Assembly (NCBI GenBank): GCA_035296565.1
Contig: DATHAQ010000028.1
Location: 1-64,000 of the forward strand
Length of the DNA stretch: 64,000 nucleotides
Source of the DNA: JACCZR01 sp035296565
Lineage (GTDB): Bacteria; Actinomycetota; Thermoleophilia; Solirubrobacterales; Thermoleophilaceae
Direction: 5' to 3'
Shown: piece by piece, positions 1 to 8,901 of the stretch
Position numbering within the stretch: the first letter of the stretch is position 1
How the letters are laid out: each line of letters begins with the position of its first letter
Notes under the pieces: generated by a model
Seen by the model: the letters and a program-made list of their open reading frames with translations, nothing else
Databases searched by the model: none
Told to the model about the DNA's origin: nothing
Position numbers and translations under genes: made by a program

Positions 1-2046
1 CACGGGCACGCGATCGTCACGACCGGCACCGCGAGCGGAAAGTCGCTCGCGTTCAACCTGCCCGTGCTCGACAAGCTCGCCGGCGATCCGAGGGCGCGCG
101 CCTTCTACCTGTACCCGACCAAGGCGCTCGCCCAGGACCAGGCACGGGCGCTCGCGCGTCTCGGCGGCTCCTGGCTCAGATACGCGATCTATGACGGCGA
201 CACGCCGCGCGAGGAGCGACGTGCCATCCGCCAGCGCTCGAGCCTCGTGTTGACAAACCCGGACATGCTCCACGTGGGGGTGCTGCCCAATCATCGCCAC
301 TGGGGCGACGTGCTCGCGAACCTCGCCTGGGTGGTGGTGGACGAGGCCCACGTGTACCGCGGCGTCTTCGGCTCCCACGTGGCCAACGTGCTCCGCCGCT
401 TGCGGCGCATCGCCCGCGCCTACGGCACCGAGCCGCGGACCATGCTGACCAGCGCGACGATCGCCAACCCCTCCGAGCTGGCCGAGCGGCTGACCGGCCG
501 GCGGCACACGCTCGTCGACAACGACGGGGCGCCCCGCCACGACCGCAAGATCGCGATGTGGAACCCGCCGCTGCTGGACGAGAAGCTGGGCACGCGGGGC
601 TCCCCGCTGAGCGAGGCGGCCGAGCTGCTGGCCGAGCTGGTGCAGGGCGGCGCCCGGACGATCTGCTTCCTGAAGTCGCGCCGCGGCGTGGAGCTGGTCC
701 AGCGCTTCACCCGCGATCGGCTGCCCGACGACCTGGCCGAGCGCATCGCGCCCTACCGAGCCGGCTACACGAGCGCCCAGCGACGCGAGATCGAGCGCAG
801 GCTCACCGAAGGAGACCTCCTCGGGGTGGTGGCGACCAACGCGCTGGAGCTCGGCATCGACATCGGCGAGCTGGACGCGGCGGTGTGCGTGACCTTTCCC
901 GGCACCGTCGCGAGCCTGCGGCAGATGTGGGGCCGGGCCGGGCGACGCGGCACCGGCCTCGCGCTCTACGTGGCCGGCGACGACGCGCTCGACCAGTTCT
1001 TCTGCCGCCACCCCGGCGAGTTCCTGGAGCGCCCGGTGGAGGCGGCGATCCTCGACCACACCTCCGAGGAGATCCACCTCGCCCACCTGGCGGCCGCCGC
1101 CTACGAGCTGCCCCTGAGCGGCGAGGACGCGGACGTGTTCGGCCCGGAGTGGGAGCGCTTTGCGCGGCGGCTGGTCTCCTTCGGCGAGCTCCGGGAAAGG
1201 GGAGGCCGCTACCTGGTGCGCGGCGAGGGCTATCCCGCGGGGAAGATCGCGCTGCGCTCGGCCTCGGCGGACAGCGTGGCGATCGTCGAGGCTGACGGCG
1301 GCGAGGTGATCGGCACGGTGGAGGCCAGCCGCTCGCACGGCGCGGTGCACCAGGGGGCGGCATACCTGCACATGGGCGCGGCCTACGAGGTCGAGGAGCT
1401 CGACCTCCGCGCCCGCCGCGCACTGGTGCGCCGCTTCTCGGGCGAGTGGTACACCCAGCCCAAGAAGGAGACCGAGACCTGGATCGAGCGCGTGCTCGAG
1501 GCCCGGGCGATCGGCGACATCGGACTCTCGTTCGGGGAGGTGTCGGTGACCGAGCAGACGGTGGCGTTCCAAAAGAAGCGGGTCAGCGACCACGAGGTGC
1601 TCGACCTGGTCACCCTCGACCTGCCCGAACAGACCTTCTCAACCCAGGCGCTCTGGTACGAGCTTCCCGAAGGGGTGCTCGGCGACTTCCCCATGGACCT
1701 GCTGCTGGGGTCTCTGCACGCCGCCGAGCACTCACAGATCGCGGTGTTGCCCCTGCTGGCGATGTGCGACCGCTGGGACATCGGCGGCCTGTCGACCAAC
1801 TACCACGCGCAGACCGGCAAGCCGACGGTGTTCATCTACGACGGCCACCCGGGCGGGATCGGGATCACACGGCAGGGCTACGAACGCTTCGAGGCGCTGG
1901 TGCGCGATGCGATCCGGCTCATCGCCGAGTGCCCCTGCGAGAAGGGCTGCCCCTCCTGCGTGCAGTCGCCCAAGTGCGGAAATCTGAACGAGCCACTGGC
2001 CAAGAACGGCGCCAGGGAGCTGCTCACGCGCTTGGACGCCGCCTAA
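1..2046 (+). CDS. DEAD/DEAH-box helicase with C-terminal DUF1998-like zinc module (MrfA/YprA type), 5'-truncated
   Basis: The reading frame is open from base 1, so the N-terminus lies outside the window. The first codons already give the Walker A motif (TGTASGKS, nt 22-45). A DEAH box sits at nt 340-351 and the SAT motif (LTSATIANP) near nt 445. A helicase C domain follows with LGIDIGELD and the arginine-finger stretch QMWGRAGRRG. The last 40 residues contain five clustered cysteines (CPCEKGCPSC, then CGN), the zinc-binding signature of the DUF1998 region found in MrfA-type helicases. In Bacillus, MrfA is a 3'-5' helicase involved in mitomycin crosslink repair; a similar role here is inference. 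It is clearly different from the longer Lhr helicase at 56 kb. The stop is TAA at 2044. Confidence 0.9.
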   Translation, partial: HGHAIVTTGTASGKSLAFNLPVLDKLAGDPRARAFYLYPTKALAQDQARALARLGGSWLRYAIYDGDTPREERRAIRQRSSLVLTNPDMLHVGVLPNHRHWGDVLANLAWVVVDEAHVYRGVFGSHVANVLRRLRRIARAYGTEPRTMLTSATIANPSELAERLTGRRHTLVDNDGAPRHDRKIAMWNPPLLDEKLGTRGSPLSEAAELLAELVQGGARTICFLKSRRGVELVQRFTRDRLPDDLAERIAPYRAGYTSAQRREIERRLTEGDLLGVVATNALELGIDIGELDAAVCVTFPGTVASLRQMWGRAGRRGTGLALYVAGDDALDQFFCRHPGEFLERPVEAAILDHTSEEIHLAHLAAAAYELPLSGEDADVFGPEWERFARRLVSFGELRERGGRYLVRGEGYPAGKIALRSASADSVAIVEADGGEVIGTVEASRSHGAVHQGAAYLHMGAAYEVEELDLRARRALVRRFSGEWYTQPKKETETWIERVLEARAIGDIGLSFGEVSVTEQTVAFQKKRVSDHEVLDLVTLDLPEQTFSTQALWYELPEGVLGDFPMDLLLGSLHAAEHSQIAVLPLLAMCDRWDIGGLSTNYHAQTGKPTVFIYDGHPGGIGITRQGYERFEALVRDAIRLIAECPCEKGCPSCVQSPKCGNLNEPLAKNGARELLTRLDAA

Positions 2047-2111
2047 AGCCCGCGCAAGTTCCCATTCTCCGCTTGCAGACGGGGAGGAATCCGCCGACTC
2101 TCTCCGAAGGC

Positions 2112-2990
2112 ATGCGCCGCCTCGCTCTCGCAGCCGCCCTGCTCCTCGGCCTGGTCTTGGCCGCTCCCGTACACGCGGCCGGCAGCGGTGGCGCCTCGCT
2201 GCCCTCGGCGGGCGGCGGTACGGAGGTGGGCCAGGCCGCTCCCGAGGCGCCGCGGCCGCAGAGCCCCCGCCCGGTCCTGCGCGCTTTCAGCGTCTCCGGC
2301 TCGCGCGTGCGCTTTCGCATCGACGCCCCGGCACGGCGCATCCGCGTGCGTCTCGTCCTCCGCCGCCCGCATACCCGCCGCGCGACCGCGACCATCCGCC
2401 TCGGCCCGCGCGCGACGAAGCGGCTGCACGCGGTGCGCCTCAAGACCTCGCGCATCCCCCGCGGGCGCTATGTCCTGACGATCTCCGCCCGGGACGGCCG
2501 CGGGAGAGCGCTGCGCTCTGCCCGCGGGGTCCGCGCCGCCCGCCGGCTGACGGTCACCCGGCCGCGGCCACGGGCCTTCCGCTTCCCGCTCGTGGGGCCG
2601 TTCAGCTACGGCGGCCCGGGCGCGCGCTTCGGCGCCCCGCGCCCCGGGCACGTCCACCAGGGCCAGGACATCATCGCCCCGGCGGGCACGCCGGTGGTGG
2701 CTCCCCGGGCGGGGACGGTCAGGGTCGTCGCCTACCAGGCCGCCGGTGCAGGGCACTACATCGTCCTGCGCGACAGCGGCGGGAACCGCGACTACGTCTT
2801 CATGCACCTGACCACAGGCTCCATCCGGGTCCGGGTGGGCCAGGGGGTAGCCACCGGCCAGCGCCTCGGCGACGTGGGCACCACCGGCGCCTCGAGCGGC
2901 CCCCACCTTCACTTCGAAGTCTGGGTCGGCGGCTGGTTCGACGGCGGCTCGCCGGTCGACCCGCTGCCGCTGCTCAAGTCCTGGGAGTGA
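2112..2990 (+). CDS. secreted M23-family peptidase (LysM-less, peptidoglycan endopeptidase)
   Basis: The 292-aa protein begins with a signal peptide (MRRLALAAALLLGL...VHA, cleavage near residue 23). A basic beta-rich region of about 120 residues follows, then a C-terminal M23 domain of about 130 residues. The zinc motif HxxxD is present as HQGQD, and the second motif as HLHFE. Both are intact, so it is probably an active lysostaphin-like endopeptidase acting on cell-wall cross-bridges. The frame stays open far upstream, inside the helicase gene. The ATG at 2112 is chosen because it gives a clean signal peptide. It is transcribed in the same direction as the helicase, 65 bp downstream, and converges on the next gene. 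Confidence 0.85.
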   Translation: MRRLALAAALLLGLVLAAPVHAAGSGGASLPSAGGGTEVGQAAPEAPRPQSPRPVLRAFSVSGSRVRFRIDAPARRIRVRLVLRRPHTRRATATIRLGPRATKRLHAVRLKTSRIPRGRYVLTISARDGRGRALRSARGVRAARRLTVTRPRPRAFRFPLVGPFSYGGPGARFGAPRPGHVHQGQDIIAPAGTPVVAPRAGTVRVVAYQAAGAGHYIVLRDSGGNRDYVFMHLTTGSIRVRVGQGVATGQRLGDVGTTGASSGPHLHFEVWVGGWFDGGSPVDPLPLLKSWE

Positions 2991-2992
2991 CG

Positions 2993-4453
2993 TCAGTCGA
3001 AGCGCTGCGTCACGCGCCCGGTGAGGCCGTCCGACTCGGCCTGCACGGACGCGTCGAGGCGGCCCAGGGGCCGTAGGAAGATCGAGGGCGAGACAAGGCC
3101 TCCCAGGCCGCCGGCTGGAGCGAACTGGCGGACGAACGCGCTGCGCAGTTGCTCGGGCTTGGCCGTGAGCACCAGCGCGCCCCGGGCCCCGGGGACCCTG
3201 CGTGCGGGGGCGATCGCCATCGCGCGCACTCGCCGAGCGCTGTCGGCGAACACCAGCCGGTTCCCGAACAGGCCGAACGCCGCGTCGTCGCCGATGCGGG
3301 CGAGCAGGTACACGCCCCCGCCGTGCCGGGGAGGGGTGATCGAGATGACGTCGCGTTCGAGCCCGCGGGCGGCGTCGGGGGCCCGGCGGGCGATGGTGGC
3401 GAGCGTCCGCTCCATGGCCGCGGGGTCACGCACCTCGGCCCGCAGCGCGTAGCCGCCCCCGGGGACGAAGCTGACGGCGGCATCGCCACGCAACTGCTTG
3501 ACGAAGTCGCGCGTGAACTCGATGCCCACGCGCTCCTCGAAGCGCGGACTCCCTAATCCGGCGCCGGCACGGCGGAGGAACCGCAGCAACTGGCCGGGGT
3601 CGCGGACGCCGAGCCCCAGCTCTCCCGGCCGCACGACCGCGGGCGGGGAGGCGCTTCCCTTGGCAAGGGGGAGGTCGGCGGAGTCGACCGAGTCCTCGGT
3701 GCGCATCCGAAACCGGGCCTGCAACGAGCCGGAGCGCACGCTCAGCTTCGCGCCCAGCGTGCGCGCCTCGGCGAAGAAGGGCAGGGCCTGGGCCCGCGGT
3801 CCGGGCGGGCTCGCCGCCAGCAGCGCCTCTGCGTCCATCCGTACCGCCAGCAGCGAGTCGCCGCGCAGACCCTCCAGCGCCTCGCCGAAGCGGTCGGCAT
3901 CGAACCCCTTGCCCTTCTCGCCGCGGCGCAGGGCGTTGGACAGCAGCGGTCGCGAGCCCGACAAGACCAGGGTATGGCCGTCGAAGGCGTTGAAGTCGCC
4001 GGAGCGGTCGCGCAGGATGCGGAAGCCGGCCTCCTGGCGGACCAGCGTGGAGCGGCCGGACTCCACCCAGCGACGGCGGAGGTCGGACAGCCTTTCGGGG
4101 TGCCGTGGCCGGATCGCCACGACGAGCTTCCGCCTGTCGGAGAGCGCGCGGGGATCGGGGGCCCCGATCACGGCGGGGTTGCCGAGCACCGGCGTGAGCT
4201 CGGGGTCCTGGAGCTGGGGAAGCAGCTGCGAGCTGAGGGGGAAGCGCCTGGTGATCCTGCGCAGGGCACGATGCTGGTCGCTGCCCGTGTCGGTGTCGAC
4301 CACCACCAGCACCGGGGCGTCCTCGGGGAAGAAGGCGAGCGTGGACTTCAGCGGGCCGCGAGGCACACCGCCGCAGCCCGCCAGGGCCACGACCAGGACG
4401 AGAAGCACGCGTCGCACGCGCCGGAAGTTAGCCCCCCGAGGAAACGGGCGCAT
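2993..4453 (-). CDS. DUF3352-like lipoprotein
   Basis: The protein has 486 residues. The N-terminus is Arg-rich, followed by a hydrophobic stretch and a lipobox (VALAGC, Cys near residue 27), so it should be a membrane-anchored lipoprotein on the outer face. The body has alternating alpha/beta character (PEDAPVLVVVDTD at the start, LGLGVRDPGQLLRFLRRAG in the middle), as in DUF3352 proteins of actinomycetes, whose function is unknown. The ATG at 4453 has a strong upstream GGAGGAGG. It ends 2 bp from the convergent M23 gene. The family call comes from overall look and the N-terminal pattern, not from a search. Confidence 0.7.
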   Translation of the reverse strand: MRPFPRGANFRRVRRVLLVLVVALAGCGGVPRGPLKSTLAFFPEDAPVLVVVDTDTGSDQHRALRRITRRFPLSSQLLPQLQDPELTPVLGNPAVIGAPDPRALSDRRKLVVAIRPRHPERLSDLRRRWVESGRSTLVRQEAGFRILRDRSGDFNAFDGHTLVLSGSRPLLSNALRRGEKGKGFDADRFGEALEGLRGDSLLAVRMDAEALLAASPPGPRAQALPFFAEARTLGAKLSVRSGSLQARFRMRTEDSVDSADLPLAKGSASPPAVVRPGELGLGVRDPGQLLRFLRRAGAGLGSPRFEERVGIEFTRDFVKQLRGDAAVSFVPGGGYALRAEVRDPAAMERTLATIARRAPDAARGLERDVISITPPRHGGGVYLLARIGDDAAFGLFGNRLVFADSARRVRAMAIAPARRVPGARGALVLTAKPEQLRSAFVRQFAPAGGLGGLVSPSIFLRPLGRLDASVQAESDGLTGRVTQRFD

Positions 4454-4507
4454 CAGCCTCCTCCGCGCGGCCGAGCTCCTGTCCGGCGAGCCGCAGTCGT
4501 CGCCTGC

Positions 4508-6655
4508 TCAGCGGACCCCGTTGAGCTTGTCCACCGCGCCGAACAGGTCACCGGAGTCGTAGAAGTCGACCGCCACGAGGTTGGGCTTCAGCCCTCGGTC
4601 GCGTGCGCAGGCCCGGGCGCGCCTGAGCAGCCGCCGGCGCGAGTTGACGACATCCGCGTTGCGCGGCTTGGGCGCCGGCGCTGTCTCCACCCAGTTGTTG
4701 AGCAGGAACAGCGGATTGTCCCCACGCCCCCGCATCGGCTTGCAGCTCGGCGGCGGCAGAAGCGAGTCGACTGTCTTGAAGTCGTAGGGCGTCTCCTGCA
4801 CGTAGCCGAACTGCTGGTGGTACCACGGGTACTTCGGATCGGTCTTGTTCTCGGCGAACACGACCACCGGCTGACCGCGCTCGATGAGCTGGCGCATGGT
4901 CGGCGGGCGCGGTCCAATCGGCCCGTCGTAGACGTAGTCCACCAGTCCCGAGGCCTTGAACACCTTGGCGGTGTCCTCGGGTGAGACGTCGTCCTCGATC
5001 GAGAGCACGAGCACCTCGTTGGGGTTCTCGACGACGAAGTCCCGGATCCAGCGCAACGCGTCCTTGGCCTTGGTGGCCCCAAGCTCGCAGTAGCCGTGGC
5101 AGAGGTAGACCTGCTTCTTGCCGCCCCCGCGGTAGCCGATACGCCCACGAAGGCGCTCGGCGGTCTCCACGAACTGCTCTCCGGCCTCGTCGACGATCTT
5201 CGTCCGGCTCTTGCTGCCCTTCTGGAGCACGCTTGCCACCCCCTTCTTGGTCTTCACGCCGTAGTGCGTGTCGATCAGCAGGCTGCGTACCCCGCCGTCC
5301 AGCTGCTGGCGGATGCCCTTTTCGTGGCCGGCGAAGAGCCAGCCCGGCTCGCTCGCGGCCGACATCGAGTTGTGGGTAGCGGCGAAGGTGACGTCGTCCA
5401 GCGGGCGGTCGCACAGCTCGCGGTGGCCGTTACAGGCGCTGACCTCCTGCGAGCCCTCGGGCTCGCCGGCGCCGCGGCTGACCAGGAAGCCCATCGCCAG
5501 CGCAAGCACCACCAGCGCTCCGGCCACGGCACGGGCCCGAACATGCCGACGGCGATGCTGGCGATGCAGAGCGGGCTCGACCGGCGCGCCCGGAGGCGGC
5601 GCCAGCAGGCGCATCAACTCGGCCACGCCGACGTAGATCAGGCCGATCCCGGCCGCGAGCACGACTATCCGCACCACGGCGTCGCGCGCGGCGATGACCA
5701 GCCCGCCCACGGCGATGAGCGCGAAGGCCCTCGCTACGCGAAGCAAGCCCCGTTCCGGCGTGGCGCTCAGGCGCTCCCACAGCTCGCGGGCGGCGGGCCC
5801 CAGCTCGACGGGGCGCAGCAGCGAAGTCGAGGCCGCCGCCGTCACTCCCCCGACCGCGGCCACCGCGAGGCCCCAGCCCCGCAGGCCGCCGAGGAACGCG
5901 TCCCACACCGAGCGAGCGGCCGCCTGGCTCTGATCGTCCTCGGCCATGCCGGTCACCAGCAGGCGCGCGACCTCGTAGACGACGACGGTCGTCAGCCCGG
6001 CCCCCAGGGCGCCAAGCCCCACCCAGCGAAAGCCCACCCGCCGGTCGGGCGCGAACAGGACGCCCGCCGTCAGGCACAGCACGGCCAGCACGAGCAAGAC
6101 GACCGTGAAGGAGCGCACGGCCTCGCCCAGCCGCAGGCTGTCGGCGAGCACGCCCTCGGTGCCGTCGGAGACGCGGACCAGCTCGGCCTCGACGCCCGAC
6201 GGGATGCGCTTCGCCGCCGAGGGCTGGAAGCGCTGGACGGCCTGGATGACGAGCACCCCGACGTCGCTCACCGCGAGCGCCACGGAGTCGCGGTCGCTGT
6301 CGAACACCGAGCGGTGTAAGTCGAAGACTCCGGCCCGGAACAGGGCCCCGAACGGCGGCGAGCGCACCACGCCGTCCGCCACCGCGCCGATCAGGGGCTT
6401 CACGCCGACCAGGTCCGATCGCGCCTTGACCACTTCGGCGCTGACGCGTTCGGAGATGACCTCGCGGACGCTGTCGTCCTGCAGCGTGCTCGTCGCCCGG
6501 TCGGCGAAGCTGCCGGAGTTGAAAACGGCGCGGTTGATGTAGAGCCCCACCCCGCCGAGCAGGAGCAGGACGGCGCCCACCACGACCAGCGACTTCGCGA
6601 GCCGAGGCCGACGTCTCATCGGAGTAGCTGTAACAGAACGGACGGCCGCTCTCAC
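4508..6655 (-). CDS. polytopic membrane protein fused to a C-terminal PI-PLC X-like phosphodiesterase domain
   Basis: The protein has 715 residues. The first half has an N-terminal membrane segment (about residues 20-45), an extracytoplasmic stretch, then about five more membrane segments between residues 180 and 395. The C-terminal 310 residues look like a PLC-type phosphodiesterase: ATHNSM carries the first catalytic His, LLIDTHYG follows, and LCHGYCELG carries the second His. Four cysteines could form disulfides, which fits a domain outside the membrane. The GTG at 6655 overlaps the cupin stop (GTGA). An ATG at 6619 (MRRRPRLAK) is an alternative start. The substrate is unknown; a phospholipid or phosphoinositide-like headgroup is only a guess. 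Confidence 0.75.
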   Translation of the reverse strand: MRAAVRSVTATPMRRRPRLAKSLVVVGAVLLLLGGVGLYINRAVFNSGSFADRATSTLQDDSVREVISERVSAEVVKARSDLVGVKPLIGAVADGVVRSPPFGALFRAGVFDLHRSVFDSDRDSVALAVSDVGVLVIQAVQRFQPSAAKRIPSGVEAELVRVSDGTEGVLADSLRLGEAVRSFTVVLLVLAVLCLTAGVLFAPDRRVGFRWVGLGALGAGLTTVVVYEVARLLVTGMAEDDQSQAAARSVWDAFLGGLRGWGLAVAAVGGVTAAASTSLLRPVELGPAARELWERLSATPERGLLRVARAFALIAVGGLVIAARDAVVRIVVLAAGIGLIYVGVAELMRLLAPPPGAPVEPALHRQHRRRHVRARAVAGALVVLALAMGFLVSRGAGEPEGSQEVSACNGHRELCDRPLDDVTFAATHNSMSAASEPGWLFAGHEKGIRQQLDGGVRSLLIDTHYGVKTKKGVASVLQKGSKSRTKIVDEAGEQFVETAERLRGRIGYRGGGKKQVYLCHGYCELGATKAKDALRWIRDFVVENPNEVLVLSIEDDVSPEDTAKVFKASGLVDYVYDGPIGPRPPTMRQLIERGQPVVVFAENKTDPKYPWYHQQFGYVQETPYDFKTVDSLLPPPSCKPMRGRGDNPLFLLNNWVETAPAPKPRNADVVNSRRRLLRRARACARDRGLKPNLVAVDFYDSGDLFGAVDKLNGVR

Positions 6656-7149
6656 GCCGCTCTGAGCCAGGTGATCTCGTACCTCTCCGAGATCCGAGCA
6701 TAGGCCTCCGGCTCGGCCGTCCCCTCGCGCTCTGCCGCGGCCAGCTCCCGGAAGAAGCCCTCCAAGCCGGCCGGCGAGATCAGAACGAGCAGCCGGCCCG
6801 TGCGGGGCACCAGGCGCCTCTGCGCGTGAGGGACTCGCCGCGGCGCGAAGACCATGTCCCCGGGCCCGGCCGGGAACTCCTCGTCACCCACCTGGAAGAC
6901 ATGCTCGCCCTCCAGCACGAAAAACAGCTCGTCCTCGTTCTGGTGGACGTGGAGCGGCGTGTCGAGCGGATCGATCTCCTCGAGGATCGAAAACGATCCG
7001 CCCGTGGTCTCGGCCGAGGCCTTGATAAGGAATTCGGCGCCCCCGAAGCGCAGCTGCTCGCCCGTGCCCGCGGGCACGGAGAAGGGGGGCTGGGGCTCGG
7101 CGATGAGGTCGATGGTCGCACGGGCCGCAACCCGGGCCGCCGCTACCAT
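6652..7149 (-). CDS. cupin-domain protein (quercetinase-like)
   Basis: The 165-aa protein carries a single cupin fold. Motif 1 is HVHQNEDELFFVLEG, with two His and a Glu as metal ligands. Motif 2 is PAGPGDMVFAPRRVPHA, with the last His ligand. The metal site is complete, so it may be a dioxygenase or isomerase, or simply a ligand-binding cupin; the substrate cannot be told. The start codon lies only 10 bp from the tRNA-Phe gene on the other strand, so its promoter must overlap that tRNA. It is the first gene of a two-gene unit with the PLC-fusion protein (4-nt GTGA overlap). Confidence 0.8.
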   Translation of the reverse strand: MVAAARVAARATIDLIAEPQPPFSVPAGTGEQLRFGGAEFLIKASAETTGGSFSILEEIDPLDTPLHVHQNEDELFFVLEGEHVFQVGDEEFPAGPGDMVFAPRRVPHAQRRLVPRTGRLLVLISPAGLEGFFRELAAAEREGTAEPEAYARISERYEITWLRAA

Positions 7150-7159
7150 CGCGGGCCGC

Positions 7160-7232
7160 GGCGAGGTAGCTCAGTTGGTAGAGCACACGACTGAAAATCG
7201 TGGTGTCGCCGGTTCGATTCCGGCCCTCGCCA
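7160..7232 (+). tRNA. tRNA-Phe (anticodon GAA)
   Basis: A complete cloverleaf can be drawn by eye. The acceptor stem GGCGAGG pairs with CCTCGCC. The D-arm is GCTC...GAGC, the anticodon stem CACGA/TCGTG with loop CTGAAAA (GAA anticodon), and the T-arm GCCGG-TTCGATT-CCGGC. The discriminator base is A and the 3' CCA is not encoded. The genes just downstream look accessory, and tRNA genes are common integration sites. No integrase and no second copy of the tRNA 3' end was found. Confidence 0.95.
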
Positions 7233-7390
7233 TCGCTCATAGAGCCAAATCTCGCGGTCAGCGGACGGTCTGAGAGGCCAGCGGGTAGCAGATGGGTAAC
7301 GACAGCCCGCTGCAGCATCGCCCCGAAGCGCCGGTCAAGCTGTTCGCGCGTGCGTTCGTTCTGCTCGTGAGCATCGAACGGGTGGGCGCA

Positions 7391-7531
7391 CTAGGGCTTG
7401 TCGCCGGACTTGCGGTGCCGACGGCGCGCCTTGAGCTGAGTCGCCGCCAGCCAAGCCACAAAGCCGAGCACGGGCACGAAGTACGCGATCGTCACCAGCC
7501 AGTGGCCCGCGTGAGCGATCAAGAAGGTCAC
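7391..7531 (-). CDS. 46-aa single-span membrane protein, third gene of a GTGA-linked triad
   Basis: The short frame starts with GTG overlapping the TGA of the upstream membrane gene (GTGA, 7528-7531) and ends at TAG (7391). The product starts VTFLIAHAGHWLVTIAYF, continues through one hydrophobic span of about 30 residues, and ends in a basic tail (KARRRHRKSGDKP). That is a textbook inside-positive topology for a small membrane subunit. The coupled start, the single span and the charged tail argue that this is a real gene although it is very short. The function is unknown; a small partner of the 457-aa membrane protein is the simplest idea. Confidence 0.65.
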   Translation of the reverse strand: MTFLIAHAGHWLVTIAYFVPVLGFVAWLAATQLKARRRHRKSGDKP

Positions 7532-8901
7532 GCGTTACCCGCCAGCAGCAACAGCAGCGCGCAGATCGTGAAGACCACCATTACGGCCAGCATCCAGAGC
7601 TGTGTGGGGACCGCCTTGCCGCGGTCGTCGTCATACATGACCAGAGCACGGTCGTGGGCGACAGCGAGCGCGGCGGCGTGCCCGGTCACCACCAGGCCTA
7701 CCTGCAACAGCGCAATCAGCGTGGCGCCCATGAAGTAGTTGATGCCGACCTCGGCCGTCCCGAAGAGGTTCGCGCCCTCGCCGAGCGGATCCGAGGCCAG
7801 GTAGACCATGGCCTGCCCCTGAAAGGCCAAGAGAGTCAGGTAATGCGCGGCGATGTACGCAAGCGCGATCGGCACGAGCGAGGCCGCGAAAGAGCGGGCG
7901 AGGTGCCGGAGGGAGTGCTCCTCGTCGAGGATCTTCATGCCGGCGACGCCCAGCATGTATAGCCCCGCCACGATGCCAACCAGCAAGAGGACTCCGATCG
8001 CGTTGGCCGCCTCGAACGCGGTCTCTGAGGCCATGCCGAGGGAATCGAAGAGGTCGCCCAGCTCGCCGCCCACATTCACCCATAGCGACTGCTCACTCAA
8101 GCCGTCGAAGCTGACGGTGCCGATCATGACGGCGGCGAGGGCGACCAAGCCGGCTGCCGATTTGACCGTAGTCAGCCCGGCCAGCGGCGGCCTGACACCG
8201 ACCACCCGTTCGCGCGTCTCGAAGGGCGAGAGCTTCGCGAATAGGCCGAAGTACACGGAGAACGCCTCGCCGCGATCCATCCAGGGCTCGACGCCGTAAA
8301 GGGCCATCCCGATGAACACCGCGACGGAGTAGGCGAGAGCGGCGATCGCCACGGTCGACGGGTCGTCGGGCGTCGCGCTGGCTAGCTCGAGCATCGTGAA
8401 GGCCAGGAGGCCCACCGCGGCCGGCCAGTAACCAAGCCGCCTCGGGTATTCCAACGATGGCGGAAGGCCGTCTCCTCCTCCGCGTAAGGCGGCCCAGGCT
8501 ACGGCACGGCCGACGGCCCGCCACGGGTTGAAGGACCGGAAGACGTCGCCGAACAGGATGCTCGCCGCGACCAGCCCGACCCAAAAGATCACGTAGACGA
8601 AGGTCGGCGCGAAGTTCGACGCCGCGGTCTGCTGACCGGCGAGCCCCGAGTAGACGGTGAGGCCCAACAGGGCGACACCGATGACGCCGCAGATGACGTC
8701 GACGCCGCGGCTTCCCAACAGCCGCCCGACCGGACCGGGGAGAGGGCGCCAGCGGTAGCGCTCCAAGATGGGCTCGCGCCAAAGCACTGCCAGTGCCACG
8801 AACGACACGACGAGCACGACCGCCGTGCCGTAGACGAACAGCGTGAGCGGGATGGGCAGGTCGGTTCGCGGCGACAGTCCGTGGGCCAGCGGGAGAGTCA
8901 C
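7528..8901 (-). CDS. large polytopic membrane protein, function unknown (similar proteins are sometimes labelled fenitrothion hydrolase)
   Basis: The 457-aa protein has about 11-13 hydrophobic segments (for example LFVYGTAVVLVVSFVALAVLW near the N-terminus and MLAVMVVFTICALLLLLAG at the C-terminus). Conserved-looking loop motifs include WREPILERYRW, FNPWRAVGRA and GVEPWMDRGEAF. From memory, related actinobacterial proteins carry the name fenitrothion hydrolase, but no hydrolase motif is visible and I would not rely on that name. It starts at GTG 8901, which overlaps the TGA of the cupredoxin-like gene (GTGA), and ends in another GTGA overlap with the 46-aa gene. The three should be made together as a membrane complex. 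Confidence 0.7.
   Translation of the reverse strand: MTLPLAHGLSPRTDLPIPLTLFVYGTAVVLVVSFVALAVLWREPILERYRWRPLPGPVGRLLGSRGVDVICGVIGVALLGLTVYSGLAGQQTAASNFAPTFVYVIFWVGLVAASILFGDVFRSFNPWRAVGRAVAWAALRGGGDGLPPSLEYPRRLGYWPAAVGLLAFTMLELASATPDDPSTVAIAALAYSVAVFIGMALYGVEPWMDRGEAFSVYFGLFAKLSPFETRERVVGVRPPLAGLTTVKSAAGLVALAAVMIGTVSFDGLSEQSLWVNVGGELGDLFDSLGMASETAFEAANAIGVLLLVGIVAGLYMLGVAGMKILDEEHSLRHLARSFAASLVPIALAYIAAHYLTLLAFQGQAMVYLASDPLGEGANLFGTAEVGINYFMGATLIALLQVGLVVTGHAAALAVAHDRALVMYDDDRGKAVPTQLWMLAVMVVFTICALLLLLAGNA

Noticed and set aside
803..1423. Arg/Pro-rich minus-strand ORF inside the helicase, one of many long antisense ORFs
   Set aside because: High-GC sequence gives long open antisense frames. 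The amino-acid composition (Arg, Pro, Ala runs) and lack of any motif show it is a shadow.
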